64,000 bases of DNA from Halomonas eurihalina (GCF_008274785.1 NZ_VTPU01000017.1:17642-81641); one strand, 5' to 3'. Positions 31,438 through 42,390 are shown, counted from the stretch's first letter. Numbers and translations: made by a program. Notes: generated by a model not told the origin, from the sequence alone.

Positions 31438-33872
31438 TAGCCGAACACCACCCTGGCTACATCGCGATAATGCTTGGCGAAATGCACCGTCATCCCGTCG
31501 CGTAGATAATCCGGAAGCTCTTCGTAATCGCGGCGGTTGGCGTCGGGCAGAATCACCTCGAAGATCTCGCTGCGCCGGGCGGCAATGATTTTCTCGCGGA
31601 TCCCGCCCACCGGCAGTACCTGGCCCGTAAGGGTCAGCTCGCCGGTCATGGCCAATGGCCTGTCGATAGGTTCGTGCCGAGCCAGCGACAGCAGCGCCGT
31701 GGTCATGGTCACACCGGCCGAAGGCCCATCCTTGGGTGTGGCACCTTCGGGCACGTGCAGGTGCACAAAAGCCGAATCGAAGAAGTCTGGCTCGGCGCCA
31801 TAGTCGCCAAGATGGCCCAGCACATAGCTGTAGGCAATATTGGCCGATTCCTTCATCACCTCGCCGAGCTGGCCGGTCAACTTGAAGCCTCGCTCCAGGG
31901 CATGCACCTTGCCGGCCTCCACGGAGAGGGTCGCGCCGCCCATGGCGGTCCAGGCCAGGCCGGTGACTACGCCCTCGCCCTTCATGACCTGCTCCTTGCG
32001 GAAGGTCGGTGCACCGAGGAATTCCTCGAGATTTTTCACCGAGATCTTGATCGTCTGCTGACCATTCTCGAGCAGCTTGACCGCCGCCTTGCGCACGATG
32101 CGATGCAGTTGCTTCTCGAGCTGACGCACCCCCGCCTCGCGCGCATATCCCTCGATGATCTGGCGCAGGGCCGCATCGGTAAGATTGATGCGTTTTTTGG
32201 GGATGTGGTCGCGCTTGAGCAGCTTGGGCCAGAGATGGTGCTTGGCGATAGCTATCTTCTCTTCGGCGATATAGCCGGAAAGGCGAATCTGCTCCATGCG
32301 GTCGAGCAAGGCGGGAGGCAGCGAATCCAGCGTATTGGCGGTGCACACGAACAGGACCTTGGACAGGTCGAGCCGGACATCCAGATAGTGGTCGAGGAAA
32401 TCGACGTTCTGTTCCGGGTCGAGCACCTCGAGCAGGGCCGAAGCGGGATCACCCTGGAAGGACTGCCCCATCTTGTCGATTTCGTCGAGCATGATCACCG
32501 GGTTCTCGACCTCGACTTCCTTGATCGCCTGGACCAGCTTGCCGGGCATGGCGCCCACATAGGTGCGGCGATGGCCCTTGATTTCGGCCTCGTCGCGCAT
32601 GCCGCCAACCGAGAAGCGATAGAACTCGCGCCCCAGCGCTTCGGCAATGGAACGCCCCACCGACGTCTTGCCGACACCCGGCGGGCCAACCAGCAGCAGG
32701 ATGGAACCGCCGACATCGCCCTTGAAGGTGCCCTCGGCGAGAAACTCGACGATGCGCTCCTTGACGTCCTTGAGGCCATCGTGGTCGCGGTCCAGTACCT
32801 GCCGGGCGTGCGCTAGATCAAGCTGGTCATCGCTGGTGATACCCCAAGGCAGTGAGGTCAGCCAGTCGAGATAGTGACGAGTGGTACCGTACTCCGGCGA
32901 GCCGGTCTCCAGCACGGAGAGCTTGTCCAGCTCGTCGTCGATACGCTCCATGACGCGCTCGGGCACGACCTTGTCGGTCAGCCGCGCACGGAAAGTGTCG
33001 ACATCGTTTTCCCGATCATCCTTGGAAATGCCCAACTCACGCTGAATCACCTTGAGCTGTTCGCGCAGGAAAAACTCCCGCTGGCGCTCCTGCATCTGGG
33101 CGTTGACCTGCTCGCTGATCTCGCTCTGCAACTGGGCGACGTCGATCTCCTTGCGCAGCAGCGGCAGCACCTTCTGCATGCGCTCGGTCACCGGCAAGGT
33201 CGCCAGCACATCCTGCAGCTCCGGCCCCTTGGCCGAGGTGATAGCCGCGGCGAAATCCGTCAGCGGCCCCGGTTCATGCGGGCTGAAGCGATTGAGGTAA
33301 TGCTTGAGTTCCTCGCCATAGAGCGGGTTGATCGGCAGCAATTCCTTGATGCCGTTGATCAGTGCCATGGCATAGGCGCGGGTCTCGTCGTCCTCGGCAT
33401 CGACCGGCTCGCGCGGATAGCTGACCTCGACCAGATACGGCGGCTCCTTGGAGAGCCAGCGCTGAATACGGAAACGGCGCATGCCCTGGGCGATGAACTG
33501 CAACTGCGACTCCTCGCCCTGCAGCTTGTGCACCTTGACCGCGGTGCCGACCACGGGAAAATCTTCATGACCAAGTTCTTCGACGCCGGCTTCTCCGACA
33601 AAGGCCAACCCCACCATCTGGTGCGGCGTGTTGCCGACGCGGCGAATCGTTTCCTCCCAGCGCTCGCGATTGATCACCAGCGGCTGTACCTGGGCGGGGA
33701 AGAAAGGACGATTGTGGATCGGCAGCAGGTAGACCCGCTCGGGCAGGCTGTCGCTGGCCGGCACTACGGACTGGCCCGGCCCGCTGCCGGCCTGAAACGC
33801 CTCGTCTTGCTCTTCGGCCTGCCCCCATTCTGGGCTATCTTGCTCGAAACCTTGCTCGTTGTCGTCGCTCAT
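31437..33872 (-). CDS. lon: ATP-dependent protease La (Lon), N-terminally extended
   Basis: This 811-residue AAA+ protease has a LAN domain with a variant start ([18 protein letters not shown]), a Walker A GPPGVGKT, Walker B VIMLDEID, and a serine-lysine dyad at S718 (PKDGPSAGV) and K761 (REKII). About 50 acidic, Gln/Glu-rich residues precede the LAN domain, making it longer than E. coli Lon (784). It is not next to clpX, the usual lon locus, and its N terminus resembles the second Lon (AsrA type) of Pseudomonas as I recall it, so it may be a paralogue. The ATG at 33872 is preceded by AGGATGAGG. Confidence 0.95.
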   Translation of the reverse strand: MSDDNEQGFEQDSPEWGQAEEQDEAFQAGSGPGQSVVPASDSLPERVYLLPIHNRPFFPAQVQPLVINRERWEETIRRVGNTPHQMVGLAFVGEAGVEELGHEDFPVVGTAVKVHKLQGEESQLQFIAQGMRRFRIQRWLSKEPPYLVEVSYPREPVDAEDDETRAYAMALINGIKELLPINPLYGEELKHYLNRFSPHEPGPLTDFAAAITSAKGPELQDVLATLPVTERMQKVLPLLRKEIDVAQLQSEISEQVNAQMQERQREFFLREQLKVIQRELGISKDDRENDVDTFRARLTDKVVPERVMERIDDELDKLSVLETGSPEYGTTRHYLDWLTSLPWGITSDDQLDLAHARQVLDRDHDGLKDVKERIVEFLAEGTFKGDVGGSILLLVGPPGVGKTSVGRSIAEALGREFYRFSVGGMRDEAEIKGHRRTYVGAMPGKLVQAIKEVEVENPVIMLDEIDKMGQSFQGDPASALLEVLDPEQNVDFLDHYLDVRLDLSKVLFVCTANTLDSLPPALLDRMEQIRLSGYIAEEKIAIAKHHLWPKLLKRDHIPKKRINLTDAALRQIIEGYAREAGVRQLEKQLHRIVRKAAVKLLENGQQTIKISVKNLEEFLGAPTFRKEQVMKGEGVVTGLAWTAMGGATLSVEAGKVHALERGFKLTGQLGEVMKESANIAYSYVLGHLGDYGAEPDFFDSAFVHLHVPEGATPKDGPSAGVTMTTALLSLARHEPIDRPLAMTGELTLTGQVLPVGGIREKIIAARRSEIFEVILPDANRRDYEELPDYLRDGMTVHFAKHYRDVARVVFG

Positions 33873-33950
33873 GCGTACCTCATCCTGAAGGGCCGGGACA
33901 TTCGGTCCCGTGATGATCACGGAATGCGGGCGATGTGCGCGAACTTCAAG

Positions 33951-35192
33951 TCATGGCAAGCGGTGGGAAAGTGGTGGCAGGGGACGACCATTGATGCGCA
34001 CCTTGCCTTTCACCACGTCGATCTGCATATCCTCGGTGTCCAGCGGCAGCCCCAGCCACAGTGCCACCACCGCCGGCAGGTCGCGCCATAGGAAGTCGCC
34101 ATTGAGGCGTTCGAGCCAGGCGTTTCGCTCCTCTCGAGTCACCAGCGATTGCGGGTCGAGTTCTTCCAGGTCGCGGGCATCAAAGATCAGTGCGCCATCA
34201 CCTGACAGCGACAATCCGAGCATCGGGCTGTCCAGGTCGACCTCGAGCAGGTCCAGGCGGGGCGAGTCCCCCATCAGGGCACGAATCTCGGGCGCCACTT
34301 GGAACAACAGGTCGCGCCCGGTCACGCCGGTACCCCCCCGGGCCGCTTCCGCCTTGAGATGCGTCAACAGCGAACGCGTGGCATCGGCATTGATCCGCGA
34401 CAGCTCTCCCACCACCTTGCCGGTCAGCAACACCTGGTTGGCGGACATCACTTCGCCCAGGATCAACTCGCTGCGCATGCGCAGTTCCTGTTCGTCGAGA
34501 TCTGTCTTGCTGTGCAGCACCAGCTCATCGGCATCCAGCCCGAGACTCGGCGAACGCCAGTGAACCCCGTTGACCTTGAGCAAATCTCGCTGCGTGAAAT
34601 GATAGGCGCCGTCGATGTAGGTATAACGGCTCTCGAGCGTCACCGGCCCAGCCTCGAGGGTCGTGTCGCCATCGTCGAGGCGGACCGAATCCAGGTGGGC
34701 GCGCAGACTCCAGTCACCGAACTCGCCCTGTAGCGCGACCCGCGCGCCATGCAGGGAAAGCGCGCGGTCTTCTTGACGCAGGACCAGGGGAGAGAGCTCC
34801 AGGGCACCATCGAAAGTGCCGGACAAGGAATGATAGCGGGCTTCCCAGGTCGGTGGCTGCCTGGCGACCTCGACGCGCGCCTGGCCGGTACGCTCCCGGT
34901 GCTGCTGGAGATAGCCATCCATGCGCGTGTTCAGCAGACCATGGCGGGCCTGGTAGGAAATATCCAGGTGCCAGCCATTACCGAACAGCGGCGCCAGGTG
35001 AATGACACCCGTGGACGTGAGCCAGCCCTGGTCGGCCTCGCTGCGCCAGATCGATAGTTCGCCTCGTGCCTGCAAGTCCTGAATGGCGCGTGCCAGCTCG
35101 CGCTCGAACATCAGGCTGGCGATCGTCTGCGCCACGGCCCAGGCCACGGCCATGGCCACGACCACCGGCACGATCAACCGTTCCTTGCGCAT
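33951..35192 (-). CDS. DUF945 (YdgA-like) family protein
   Basis: This 413-residue protein has one N-terminal membrane anchor (IVPVVVAMAVAWAVAQTIASLMF) followed by a beta-rich periplasmic part. Segments such as HSLSGTFDGALELSPLVL and LNGDFLWRDLPAVVALWLGL fit the DUF945/YdgA family. Function is unknown; the family is associated with the envelope. It lies 83 bp downstream of pgpA, so it may be the last gene of the rib-nusB-thiL-pgpA transcript. Confidence 0.78.
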   Translation of the reverse strand: MRKERLIVPVVVAMAVAWAVAQTIASLMFERELARAIQDLQARGELSIWRSEADQGWLTSTGVIHLAPLFGNGWHLDISYQARHGLLNTRMDGYLQQHRERTGQARVEVARQPPTWEARYHSLSGTFDGALELSPLVLRQEDRALSLHGARVALQGEFGDWSLRAHLDSVRLDDGDTTLEAGPVTLESRYTYIDGAYHFTQRDLLKVNGVHWRSPSLGLDADELVLHSKTDLDEQELRMRSELILGEVMSANQVLLTGKVVGELSRINADATRSLLTHLKAEAARGGTGVTGRDLLFQVAPEIRALMGDSPRLDLLEVDLDSPMLGLSLSGDGALIFDARDLEELDPQSLVTREERNAWLERLNGDFLWRDLPAVVALWLGLPLDTEDMQIDVVKGKVRINGRPLPPLSHRLP

Positions 35193-35275
35193 TCCCCGCT
35201 CCTTGTCCTCTCTCGCGACGTCCTGTCACGACGACACCGTCCGAGTCCTATCGCAAGGCTCCGGCACCCTGCCAC

Positions 35276-35749
35276 TCAATGCAACCAGAACCACAGGTGC
35301 ATGGTACTCCAGCCATAGATGCTGGCCAGCACATCATCGATCATGATGCCGAAGCCACCGGCGACGCGCCGGTCGGCCCAGCGAATCGGCCAGGGCTTGA
35401 AGACATCGAAGACCCGAAAGACAACGAATCCCCACAGGGCGGCCTCCCAGGAGAAAGGTACCGCCGTCATGGTCAGCCAGTAGCCAACGAATTCATCCCA
35501 GACGATGCCGGAATGATCGTGAACTCCCAGGTCCCGGGAGGTCTTGTCGCATAGCCAGATGCCCCACACGAAGGTCACCGCCACCACGACCAGGTACCAG
35601 CCCAGCGGCAGCTCGGACATCAGCCAGTAACAGGGAATCGCCGCCAGGGTCCCGAAGGTCCCCGGGGCAAAGGGCACGGCACCGCTGCCGAAGCCGAAGG
35701 CGAGAAAATGGGCCGGACGACGCCAGACGCTCTGCGGGGCTCGATTCAT
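35276..35749 (-). CDS. pgpA: Phosphatidylglycerophosphatase A
   Basis: This 157-residue membrane protein dephosphorylates phosphatidylglycerophosphate to PG. It shows the PgpA motifs GFGSGAVPFAPGTFGTLAAIP, HDHSGIVWDEFVGYWLTM and FRVFDVFKPWPIRWADRRV. Its start overlaps the thiL stop by 4 bp, a conserved thiL-pgpA pair. Confidence 0.96.
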   Translation of the reverse strand: MNRAPQSVWRRPAHFLAFGFGSGAVPFAPGTFGTLAAIPCYWLMSELPLGWYLVVVAVTFVWGIWLCDKTSRDLGVHDHSGIVWDEFVGYWLTMTAVPFSWEAALWGFVVFRVFDVFKPWPIRWADRRVAGGFGIMIDDVLASIYGWSTMHLWFWLH

Positions 35750-36699
35750 GGCGTCTCTCCCGGAAAGTGCTGCCAGCCTGGTGACGTCGACATCTCAACA
35801 CCCTCCAGGCCGGGCTCGGCGGTGATGCGTCCAATCACCGTCAGTGGCAAGCCCAGTGCTGCCAGGCGCCGCCGCGCCTCATCGAGGTACTCCGGCGGCA
35901 GGCTGACCAACAGCTCGTAATCGTCACCACCCCGTAACGCCGCCTGACGCGCCCCCTGCTCGCCCAGTGCCTCGACAAGCCCATCGGCCAGGGGCAGCGC
36001 CTCGGGCGACAGCTCCGCGCCGACACCGGACGCATGACGCAGATGGCCGAGATCCGCCAACAGGCCATCGGAGATGTCGATGGCCGAACTGGCCAAGTCA
36101 CGTAGCGCCATTCCCGCCGCCAGCCTCGGCTGGGGCAGCAGATAACGACGCAACAAGGGAACGGCGAGATCGCGGTCGCCAGCCTGCCAGCGAGCGAGGC
36201 CGCCGGCCCCGCCGCCCAAGTGACCGGTGACCGCCAGGCAATCGCCTGGCCGGGCCCCGGCGCGGGTAAGTGCCGCGGCCGGTGGAACCTCGCCCATCAC
36301 AGTCACGCCAATAGCCAGCTCGCCACGACTCATATCGCCCCCCGCCAGCACCACATCGGTGGTATCGCAGAGGGCATGGAACCCCTTGGCGAAGGCTGAC
36401 ACCCAGTCGCCATCGGCCTCCGGCAGCGTCAGGGACATGACGCACCAGCGTGCACGCGCGCCCATCGCCGCCAGATCGCTTAGGCTGACTGCCAGCGCCC
36501 GGTGGCCGATGACCTCGGCAGGCGCCGAGGCAGGGAAATGCACCTCGGCCACCGAGGTATCGACGCTGACCGCCAACCGCTCGCCTGGCGTGGGCTCGAG
36601 CAGAGCGCAGTCGTCGCCGATTCCCAGCTCAACGCCTTCGGCGGTAGCGGTCGAGGTGGGCGCGAGAAAGCGGGTAATCAGATCGAATTCGCTATGCAT
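35746..36699 (-). CDS. thiL: Thiamine-monophosphate kinase
   Basis: This 317-residue enzyme phosphorylates thiamine monophosphate to the active diphosphate. It has GIGDDCALLEP, the VDTSVAEVHFP strand, AIDISDGLLADLGHL and GGDDYELLVSLP motifs of the PurM-like ThiL family. It lies between nusB (14-bp gap) and pgpA (overlap), the standard gammaproteobacterial order. Confidence 0.96.
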   Translation of the reverse strand: MHSEFDLITRFLAPTSTATAEGVELGIGDDCALLEPTPGERLAVSVDTSVAEVHFPASAPAEVIGHRALAVSLSDLAAMGARARWCVMSLTLPEADGDWVSAFAKGFHALCDTTDVVLAGGDMSRGELAIGVTVMGEVPPAAALTRAGARPGDCLAVTGHLGGGAGGLARWQAGDRDLAVPLLRRYLLPQPRLAAGMALRDLASSAIDISDGLLADLGHLRHASGVGAELSPEALPLADGLVEALGEQGARQAALRGGDDYELLVSLPPEYLDEARRRLAALGLPLTVIGRITAEPGLEGVEMSTSPGWQHFPGETP

Positions 36700-36713
36700 C
36701 CGGACAACAGCCT

Positions 36714-37214
36714 TCAGCGACGACGCGCTTCGACCTCGGCGGCACGCAGCCGAGCAGCCAGCTTGTCGAGAATGCCATTGACATACCTGTGCCCCTCGGT
36801 AGCGCCGAAGGACTTGGCCAGCTCGACACCTTCGTTGATGACCGCGCGGTACGGTACCTCGAGACGATATGCCAACTCATAGGTACCGAGACGCAGAATG
36901 GCCAGTTCAATGTCATCCAGCTCCCCGAGACGACGGTCGAGCACGGGCTCGAGCTGTCCGTCGATCTTCTCGTGGTGGTGCGCGACCCCGGTCAGAAGTT
37001 CATGAAATAGTGCCAGATCGGCGATTTCCATGACCTTGTGCCAGTTCTCGTGATCCTCCAGGTCCTCATCGGCGACCTGGCCACGAAACTCCGCCTCCAC
37101 GGCGGCGATCGACTTGCCGGTCATCTGCCATTGATACAGGCCCTGAACAGCCAGCTCACGAGCGGCACGGCGGGACTGCTGAGCCTTGGATGGTTCGCGC
37201 TCGCGTCCGCTCAT
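36714..37214 (-). CDS. nusB: Transcription antitermination factor NusB
   Basis: This 166-residue RNA-binding protein forms the rRNA antitermination complex with NusE (S10). It shows the [18 protein letters not shown] terminus and the [32 protein letters not shown] core. Its start overlaps ribH by 4 bp, the conserved ribH-nusB coupling. Confidence 0.96.
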   Translation of the reverse strand: MSGREREPSKAQQSRRAARELAVQGLYQWQMTGKSIAAVEAEFRGQVADEDLEDHENWHKVMEIADLALFHELLTGVAHHHEKIDGQLEPVLDRRLGELDDIELAILRLGTYELAYRLEVPYRAVINEGVELAKSFGATEGHRYVNGILDKLAARLRAAEVEARRR

Positions 37215-37708
37215 TGCTCACCTCCGTCGGATGACGTATCGAAGCAGCGCATCAACGAGACCATCTCCATCGCGGCCATGGCGGCTTCGGTACCCTTGTT
37301 GCCCGCCTTGGTGCCGGCACGCTCGATAGCCTGCTCGATGGAGTTGACGGTCAGCACGCCATTGGCTACCGGCGTCTCGAACTCGAGCTGCAGTCGGCTC
37401 AGGGCGGAGTTGCACTCGCCGGCCACATACTCGAAGTGCGGCGTGCCACCGCGAATCACCGCGCCCAGGGCGATGACCGCATCGGGACGCGCGACCCGCA
37501 GTGCCCGCTGGATCGCCAGCGGCAGCTCCCAGGCACCGGGCGTGTGAACGATATCGATGTGCTCTTCATCCACGCCATGACGTACCAGGCTATCCACCGC
37601 GCCTTCCACCAGGCTATCGACCACATGATGATTGAAACGACCGACCACGATCACATAGCGGCCGTCGACATCGACGAAGCTTCCTTCGACTTGAGAAATC
37701 GGTTGCAT
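37211..37708 (-). CDS. ribH: 6,7-dimethyl-8-ribityllumazine synthase
   Basis: This 165-residue enzyme makes the lumazine precursor of riboflavin. Motifs are [52 protein letters not shown] and [23 protein letters not shown]. It follows ribB by about 70 bp. Confidence 0.97.
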   Translation of the reverse strand: MQPISQVEGSFVDVDGRYVIVVGRFNHHVVDSLVEGAVDSLVRHGVDEEHIDIVHTPGAWELPLAIQRALRVARPDAVIALGAVIRGGTPHFEYVAGECNSALSRLQLEFETPVANGVLTVNSIEQAIERAGTKAGNKGTEAAMAAMEMVSLMRCFDTSSDGGEQ

Positions 37709-37780
37709 GGCTCTTTCCTGAAGAATCCGATCATGCGCGCCCCCTGAGGGGCACGCTTGCGTGTATCCGACGCAGGGCGT

Positions 37781-38947
37781 TCAGATGTCGCCCTCGTCGT
37801 TGTGCGTCGACATCTCGCCGGGCTCTACCCGCTCGACCACTTCCAGATCGAACCCGGACAGGGCCGAGAAACGCCAGGGTGAACTCAGCAGGCGCATACG
37901 CCCGACACCCAGGTCGCGCAGGATCTGAGAGCCGGTGCCGATGGTCAGGTAATTGCCTGCGCCATCGGAGTCGGTGGTGCGCGGCGCCCGGCGACGTTCG
38001 AGAAAAAGGTCGAGCAACTCATGCAAGTCTTGCCGTGGGCGACCATCGTCAAGCAGCACGAAGACGCCGTGATCGGCTTTTGCGATCTCGGCCACCGCCT
38101 CGTGGGCGGTCCAACTGTCGTGCTCGCCCTTCTGCAACGACAACAGATCCCGCATGACGTTGGCCAGGTGCACGCGTACCGTGGTGATCGCTTCGGGGCT
38201 CGGCTGTCCCTTGACCAGGGCCAGGTGATGCGCGCCCTGAATGCGATCCCGGAAAACGTGCAGGGTCAGCTCTCCGTGCGGCGTCTGCACGGGCATCGAC
38301 TCCACGGGCTCGACGGTTTGCTCGTTGTGGATGCGATAATGAATCAACTCGGCAATGGTGCCGATCTTCAGGCCATGCTCGCGGGCGAAACGCTCCAGCT
38401 CCGGCCGTCTGGCCATGCTGCCGTCTTCGTTCATCACCTCGCAGATGACCCCACTGGGCTCCAACCCGGCCAGGGCGGACAGGTCGCAGGCCGCTTCGGT
38501 GTGGCCGGCACGCCGCAGCACGCCGCCCGGCTCGGCCATCAGCGGGAAGATGTGGCCAGGCTGGACGATATCTTCGGACTTGGCGTCGCGCGCGACCGCG
38601 GCCTGCACCGTCCGCGCTCGATCGGCAGCCGAAATGCCGGTGGTCACACCCTCGGTCGCCTCGATGGAAAGCGTGAACTTGGTGCCGAAACCGGAACCGT
38701 TGTCGCTGACCATCAGGGGCAACTGCAGGCGTTCGCAACGCTCACGCGTCATCGGCAGGCAAATCAGTCCGCGAGCATGACGCGCCATGAAATTGATGTG
38801 CTCGGCCTCGACTTTCTCCGCGGCCATGATGATATCGCCTTCATTCTCGCGATCCTCATCATCCATCAGGATCACCATCCGCCCTTGGCGGATATCCTCG
38901 ATCAGCTCGGGAATGGGGGACAGCCCCCCGGAAGATGAGTGCACCAT
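37781..38947 (-). CDS. ribB: 3,4-dihydroxy-2-butanone-4-phosphate synthase with degenerate GTP cyclohydrolase II-like domain
   Basis: Residues 1-205 are a complete DHBP synthase ([12 protein letters not shown] metal site, [25 protein letters not shown]), which makes the four-carbon unit of riboflavin. The remaining 180 residues resemble GTP cyclohydrolase II, but the segment that should carry the zinc site (RVHSEC, then two Cys around LRCDC) reads [20 protein letters not shown], with no cysteine. The domain is therefore unlikely to have cyclohydrolase activity, and a separate ribA must exist elsewhere. Such RibB-RibA-like hybrids occur in other proteobacteria. Confidence 0.93.
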   Translation of the reverse strand: MVHSSSGGLSPIPELIEDIRQGRMVILMDDEDRENEGDIIMAAEKVEAEHINFMARHARGLICLPMTRERCERLQLPLMVSDNGSGFGTKFTLSIEATEGVTTGISAADRARTVQAAVARDAKSEDIVQPGHIFPLMAEPGGVLRRAGHTEAACDLSALAGLEPSGVICEVMNEDGSMARRPELERFAREHGLKIGTIAELIHYRIHNEQTVEPVESMPVQTPHGELTLHVFRDRIQGAHHLALVKGQPSPEAITTVRVHLANVMRDLLSLQKGEHDSWTAHEAVAEIAKADHGVFVLLDDGRPRQDLHELLDLFLERRRAPRTTDSDGAGNYLTIGTGSQILRDLGVGRMRLLSSPWRFSALSGFDLEVVERVEPGEMSTHNDEGDI

Positions 38948-39097
38948 GGAGTCTCCATAATTGAGCGTGGCGGCTGTCGCATCAGGCAGACGCGCGTGCC
39001 GCCATCGGGGGCATCGCCCGACTCGAAACCGCGTCAGGGTACCGTGGCAAGAAAGCCGGCGCCAGTAAATCGGCTCGTGGATGCGGGGAGTGTGGTC

Positions 39098-40252
39098 TCA
39101 GGACGACGCCGCAGCCGGGTCGCGTCGACGAGGAACGGCGGTGATCCGCCAGTCGTCGCCAATGGCACGAATATCGAGAATATCCAGTGGCCGCTGCTCG
39201 TCCATGCGCGTCAGGCCCGGCAGTTCGAAAAGTGGACGGGCCTCGCCGCCGAGCAGGGTCGGCGCCACGAACAATTGCATCTCATCAACCAGGCCAGCAT
39301 CCAGCATCGCGCCGGCCAGGGTGGCACCCGTCTCCAGAAGCACTTCATTGGCCGCCTCGTGACTGGCCAGATAGAACAACAATGCTTTCAGATCGACACG
39401 CCCGCCCTCTTCCGCCGGCAACACCGCAATCTCGGCGCCGGCCTGCTCCAGCTTCTCGCGATGCTCATCATCATGCCCCTCCACCGTCGCCACCAGGGTA
39501 CGCCCCGGTTCGCGCAGGCAAGCCGCCGCCAGCGGCAGGCGCAGGCGGGAATCCACCACCACGCGCAGCGGCTGGCGGCTGGCGATCGCCTCGGCATTTT
39601 CCAGTTCGAGTTGCTCGGCCCGCACGGTGAGTCGCGAGTTGTCGAAGATGACCGACTCGACACCGGTCATCACTACGCTCGAGCGCGCCCGCAGGCGCTG
39701 CACCTCACGCCGGGCACAAGGGCCGGTGATCCACTGTGACTCACCGGAGCGCATCGCCGTGCGGCCATCGAGACTCATTGCCATCTTCATGCGCACGAAG
39801 GGACGCCCCCTGGCCATGCGTGAGATGAAACCAGGATTGAGCGCCAGTGCTTCGGCTTCGAGCACGCCCTCCTCGACCTCGATGCCCGCCTGGCGCAGAC
39901 GCTCGATGCCGCGCCCGGCCACCTGAGGGTTGGGGTCGCGCATGGCCATGACCACCCTGGCCACCCCCGCCTCGACCAACGCCACCGCGCAAGGACCGGT
40001 TCGCCCCTGGTGGGAGCATGGCTCAAGGGTTACATAGGCCGTGGCACCACGCGCCGCTTCCCCAGCGTTACGCAAGGCATGGATCTCGGCATGAGGCTCG
40101 CCGGTACGCTCATGCCAGCCTTCGCCGACAACACGCCCTTCCTTGACCAGGACACAACCGACACGAGGGTTGGGCGCGGTGGTATAAAGCCCATGACGAG
40201 CCAGCCGGAGCGCACGTGCCATCCAGCTTTCGGGCGGTGTAGGCGACATCAT
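39098..40252 (-). CDS. ribD: Bifunctional riboflavin deaminase/reductase RibD
   Basis: This 384-residue enzyme has an N-terminal CDA-like deaminase (HAEIHAL zinc motif, then [14 protein letters not shown]) and a C-terminal NADPH-dependent reductase ([31 protein letters not shown]). It carries out the second and third steps of riboflavin synthesis. It overlaps nrdR by 4 bp. Riboflavin synthase (ribE), normally between ribD and ribB in related genomes, is absent: only 150 bp separate the two genes. Confidence 0.96.
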   Translation of the reverse strand: MMSPTPPESWMARALRLARHGLYTTAPNPRVGCVLVKEGRVVGEGWHERTGEPHAEIHALRNAGEAARGATAYVTLEPCSHQGRTGPCAVALVEAGVARVVMAMRDPNPQVAGRGIERLRQAGIEVEEGVLEAEALALNPGFISRMARGRPFVRMKMAMSLDGRTAMRSGESQWITGPCARREVQRLRARSSVVMTGVESVIFDNSRLTVRAEQLELENAEAIASRQPLRVVVDSRLRLPLAAACLREPGRTLVATVEGHDDEHREKLEQAGAEIAVLPAEEGGRVDLKALLFYLASHEAANEVLLETGATLAGAMLDAGLVDEMQLFVAPTLLGGEARPLFELPGLTRMDEQRPLDILDIRAIGDDWRITAVPRRRDPAAASS

Positions 40253-40734
40253 GATTCTCCCGATTCGTCCGGACGAAAACTGGGCTCCTGGGCCAGGCGA
40301 TCGATTTCAGCACGAAACTCATCGATGTCCTGAAAGCTGCGATATACGGAAGCGAAACGGATATAAGCTACCTGGTCGAGACGCTTCAGAGCATGCATCA
40401 CCTCCTCGCCGACATCCCGGGCATGCACCTCGCGCTCGCCTCTCGCCCTGAGGGTCTGGCGAATACGCTCGACGGCGGCCTCGATGGACTCGGCACTGAC
40501 CGGCCGTTTCTCCAGGGCACGAAGCATGCCGGCACGCAGCTTGCGCTCGTCGAAGAGCTCCCGGGAACCATCCGACTTGATCACCCGCGGCATGACCAGC
40601 TCGGCGGTTTCATAAGTAGTGAAACGCTCACCACAACCCGCGCACTGACGACGGCGACGGACTTGATCACCATCCGCTACCAGACGTGAGTCGGTCACTC
40701 GTGTGTCATTGGCGCCGCAAAAGGGGCAGTGCAT
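40249..40734 (-). CDS. nrdR: Transcriptional repressor NrdR
   Basis: This 161-residue repressor of ribonucleotide reductase genes has the zinc ribbon [15 protein letters not shown] with [17 protein letters not shown] and an ATP-cone domain ([19 protein letters not shown]). The ATG at 40734 gives the exact family start MHCPFCG; a longer upstream frame is spurious. It is the first gene of the riboflavin-nusB operon and marks the left border of the polysaccharide island. Confidence 0.97.
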   Translation of the reverse strand: MHCPFCGANDTRVTDSRLVADGDQVRRRRQCAGCGERFTTYETAELVMPRVIKSDGSRELFDERKLRAGMLRALEKRPVSAESIEAAVERIRQTLRARGEREVHARDVGEEVMHALKRLDQVAYIRFASVYRSFQDIDEFRAEIDRLAQEPSFRPDESGES

Positions 40735-40879
40735 GGCGATCACCCGGCATCGATTTGAGGAAGTGACGTGTCGCCGTATTGTAACGGTTTGACGCCGAAG
40801 CGCCCAGTTGCCTGGCTGACACAACCATAAACGGCATCCTTCGCGGCCCCCGGGAGCCGAGCCATTTCCTTTCTACCAA

Positions 40880-40910
40880 CAAAAAACGGGGATACCGATG
40901 GCATCCCCGT
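40880..40910 (-). terminator. Strong terminator of the polysaccharide operon
   Basis: On the minus strand ACGGGGATGCC, a three-base loop and GGTATCCCCGT form an 11-bp stem (one G-U pair) followed by TTTTTTG. It lies about 90 bp past the wcaJ stop and before nrdR, so it closes the wecB-to-wcaJ transcript. Confidence 0.85.
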
Positions 40911-41001
40911 CTTGAAACAAGCGACTGTCATACCGGATCAGCCAGCGCTTTTCTCGAGCTTAGCGAGATTCATTGGGCTACGCCCTGCGTGCCGCCCTAC
41001 A

Positions 41002-42390
41002 CTAATAAGCATTTTTATGAACAAAGCCATGAATAATAGTCATCCAGATAATCCGCAGATCGAGCCGAAGCGACCAGTTATCAATGTACCATAAGTCGTG
41101 CTCGACTCGTTTCTCCATTTTCTCAACTGTATCCGTCACACCACGAAACCCGTTCACCTGAGCCCAGCCAGTAATGCCCGGCTTAACCTTGTGCCGCTTC
41201 ATATACGACTCTATCACTTCCTTGTAGTATTCATTATGCACAAGTGCATGTGGCCTTGGCCCAACGATTGACATTCTGCCTTGAAGAACATTATAAAACT
41301 GAGGCAACTCATCCAAAGAAGTACGCCTTAAAAAAGCACCAAACTTTGTCACCCGTGGATCGCCTCGTCGTGCCTGGGTCACATGGCCACCAGGCTCATC
41401 ATGGACCTCCATCGAGCGAAACTTATAGACCTCAAAACTTTCTCCGTTGACACCGGCACGATACTGCTTAAACAAGATAGGACCGGGGTGTTGCCACTTG
41501 AGAACAATGGCAATAACAGCACATATAGGCAACGACAGCAACAAGAAAAAACTCCCAAGCACAACATCCTCGACTCTCTTAAAAAAACGCGCCGTTTCCG
41601 TCATGGGAGTCACACTTAGGTCGATAGAAAAACGGCCAGCGACCTCGCTAATTCGGTGATTAAGCAACTTCATATCCTGAAACTCAGGAAGAAAGCGCAC
41701 CTCAGCGGTTTGATGACGCAGAGCAAACATAATTTGTCGCACAGTCCCGCCCATTTCCAAGGGCAAACATAGCCAAACTTCCCGTGCCCCAGATTCTTCC
41801 ACGCGTCGTGCCAAATCTTCCAGACACGTTTCATCCGGCGTGTCCATCAGGCGCTGCACACCAGAAATGGCAAAACCCTCGCCCGGCGTTCGGCGCATCC
41901 CACGTGCAACGTTGAGCAAATTATCCTGTGGACCGACAAGAAAAACCCCGCGCAGATTTTTCCCCAACGCTCGTGCACGTTTCAATAACAACATCACGAG
42001 AACACGAAAACCGGCTGACAGAAAAAACGAGAAAAGCAGCGTCATACCCAGCCATAACCGAGAATAACGGACAGAAGCTTCTGCCAAGTAGATAATCGAC
42101 GTTGCCAAAAGAGTCACAATTATCCAGATGAACAGCAGACGAAACAAAATTCTGGAAAGACGTGTAGTTCGCCACCTCGCATAGGAATTATCGATGAAAT
42201 TCGCCATTACGACAAAGGCAGCAATAATTAACATGCCGACCAGAAAACGGTCATGCACATCAGCTGACCCAAAGCGAATAAAATATGCCAAAACCCCGGA
42301 AACCATCACTGCCCCCGCGTCTACCAACGGGACAAAAACCTGTGCAGGAAAACGTTCCGTGACAGTTCTTCTACTTCTATTCCTTTGCAT
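41002..42390 (-). CDS. wcaJ: Undecaprenyl-phosphate glycosyl-1-phosphate transferase (WcaJ family)
   Basis: This 462-residue polyprenyl glycosylphosphotransferase has four N-terminal transmembrane helices, a CoA-binding-like domain (FLVGPQDNLLNVARGM), a fifth hydrophobic segment (SFFLLLSLPICAVIAIVL) and the catalytic region: FKQYRAGVNGESFEVYKFRSM, RRTSLDELPQFYNVL, MSIVGPRPHA and KPGITGWAQVNGFRG. It should load the first sugar phosphate on the lipid carrier. The start is unsure: ATG at 42390, or TTG at 42393 or 42396, which are better spaced from AAGG. It is the last gene of the operon although it acts first. Confidence 0.93.
   Translation of the reverse strand: MQRNRSRRTVTERFPAQVFVPLVDAGAVMVSGVLAYFIRFGSADVHDRFLVGMLIIAAFVVMANFIDNSYARWRTTRLSRILFRLLFIWIIVTLLATSIIYLAEASVRYSRLWLGMTLLFSFFLSAGFRVLVMLLLKRARALGKNLRGVFLVGPQDNLLNVARGMRRTPGEGFAISGVQRLMDTPDETCLEDLARRVEESGAREVWLCLPLEMGGTVRQIMFALRHQTAEVRFLPEFQDMKLLNHRISEVAGRFSIDLSVTPMTETARFFKRVEDVVLGSFFLLLSLPICAVIAIVLKWQHPGPILFKQYRAGVNGESFEVYKFRSMEVHDEPGGHVTQARRGDPRVTKFGAFLRRTSLDELPQFYNVLQGRMSIVGPRPHALVHNEYYKEVIESYMKRHKVKPGITGWAQVNGFRGVTDTVEKMEKRVEHDLWYIDNWSLRLDLRIIWMTIIHGFVHKNAY

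Noticed and set aside
31674..34091. Plus-strand frames of 380 and 405 codons opposite lon
   Set aside because: Antisense to lon with no motif. The lon frame is confirmed by Walker and Ser-Lys dyad motifs.
38948..39097. Possible FMN riboswitch upstream of ribB
   Set aside because: None of the conserved FMN-aptamer blocks (such as AGGGGC..GAAAGUCCCC or CCGACAGU) is present on the minus strand.
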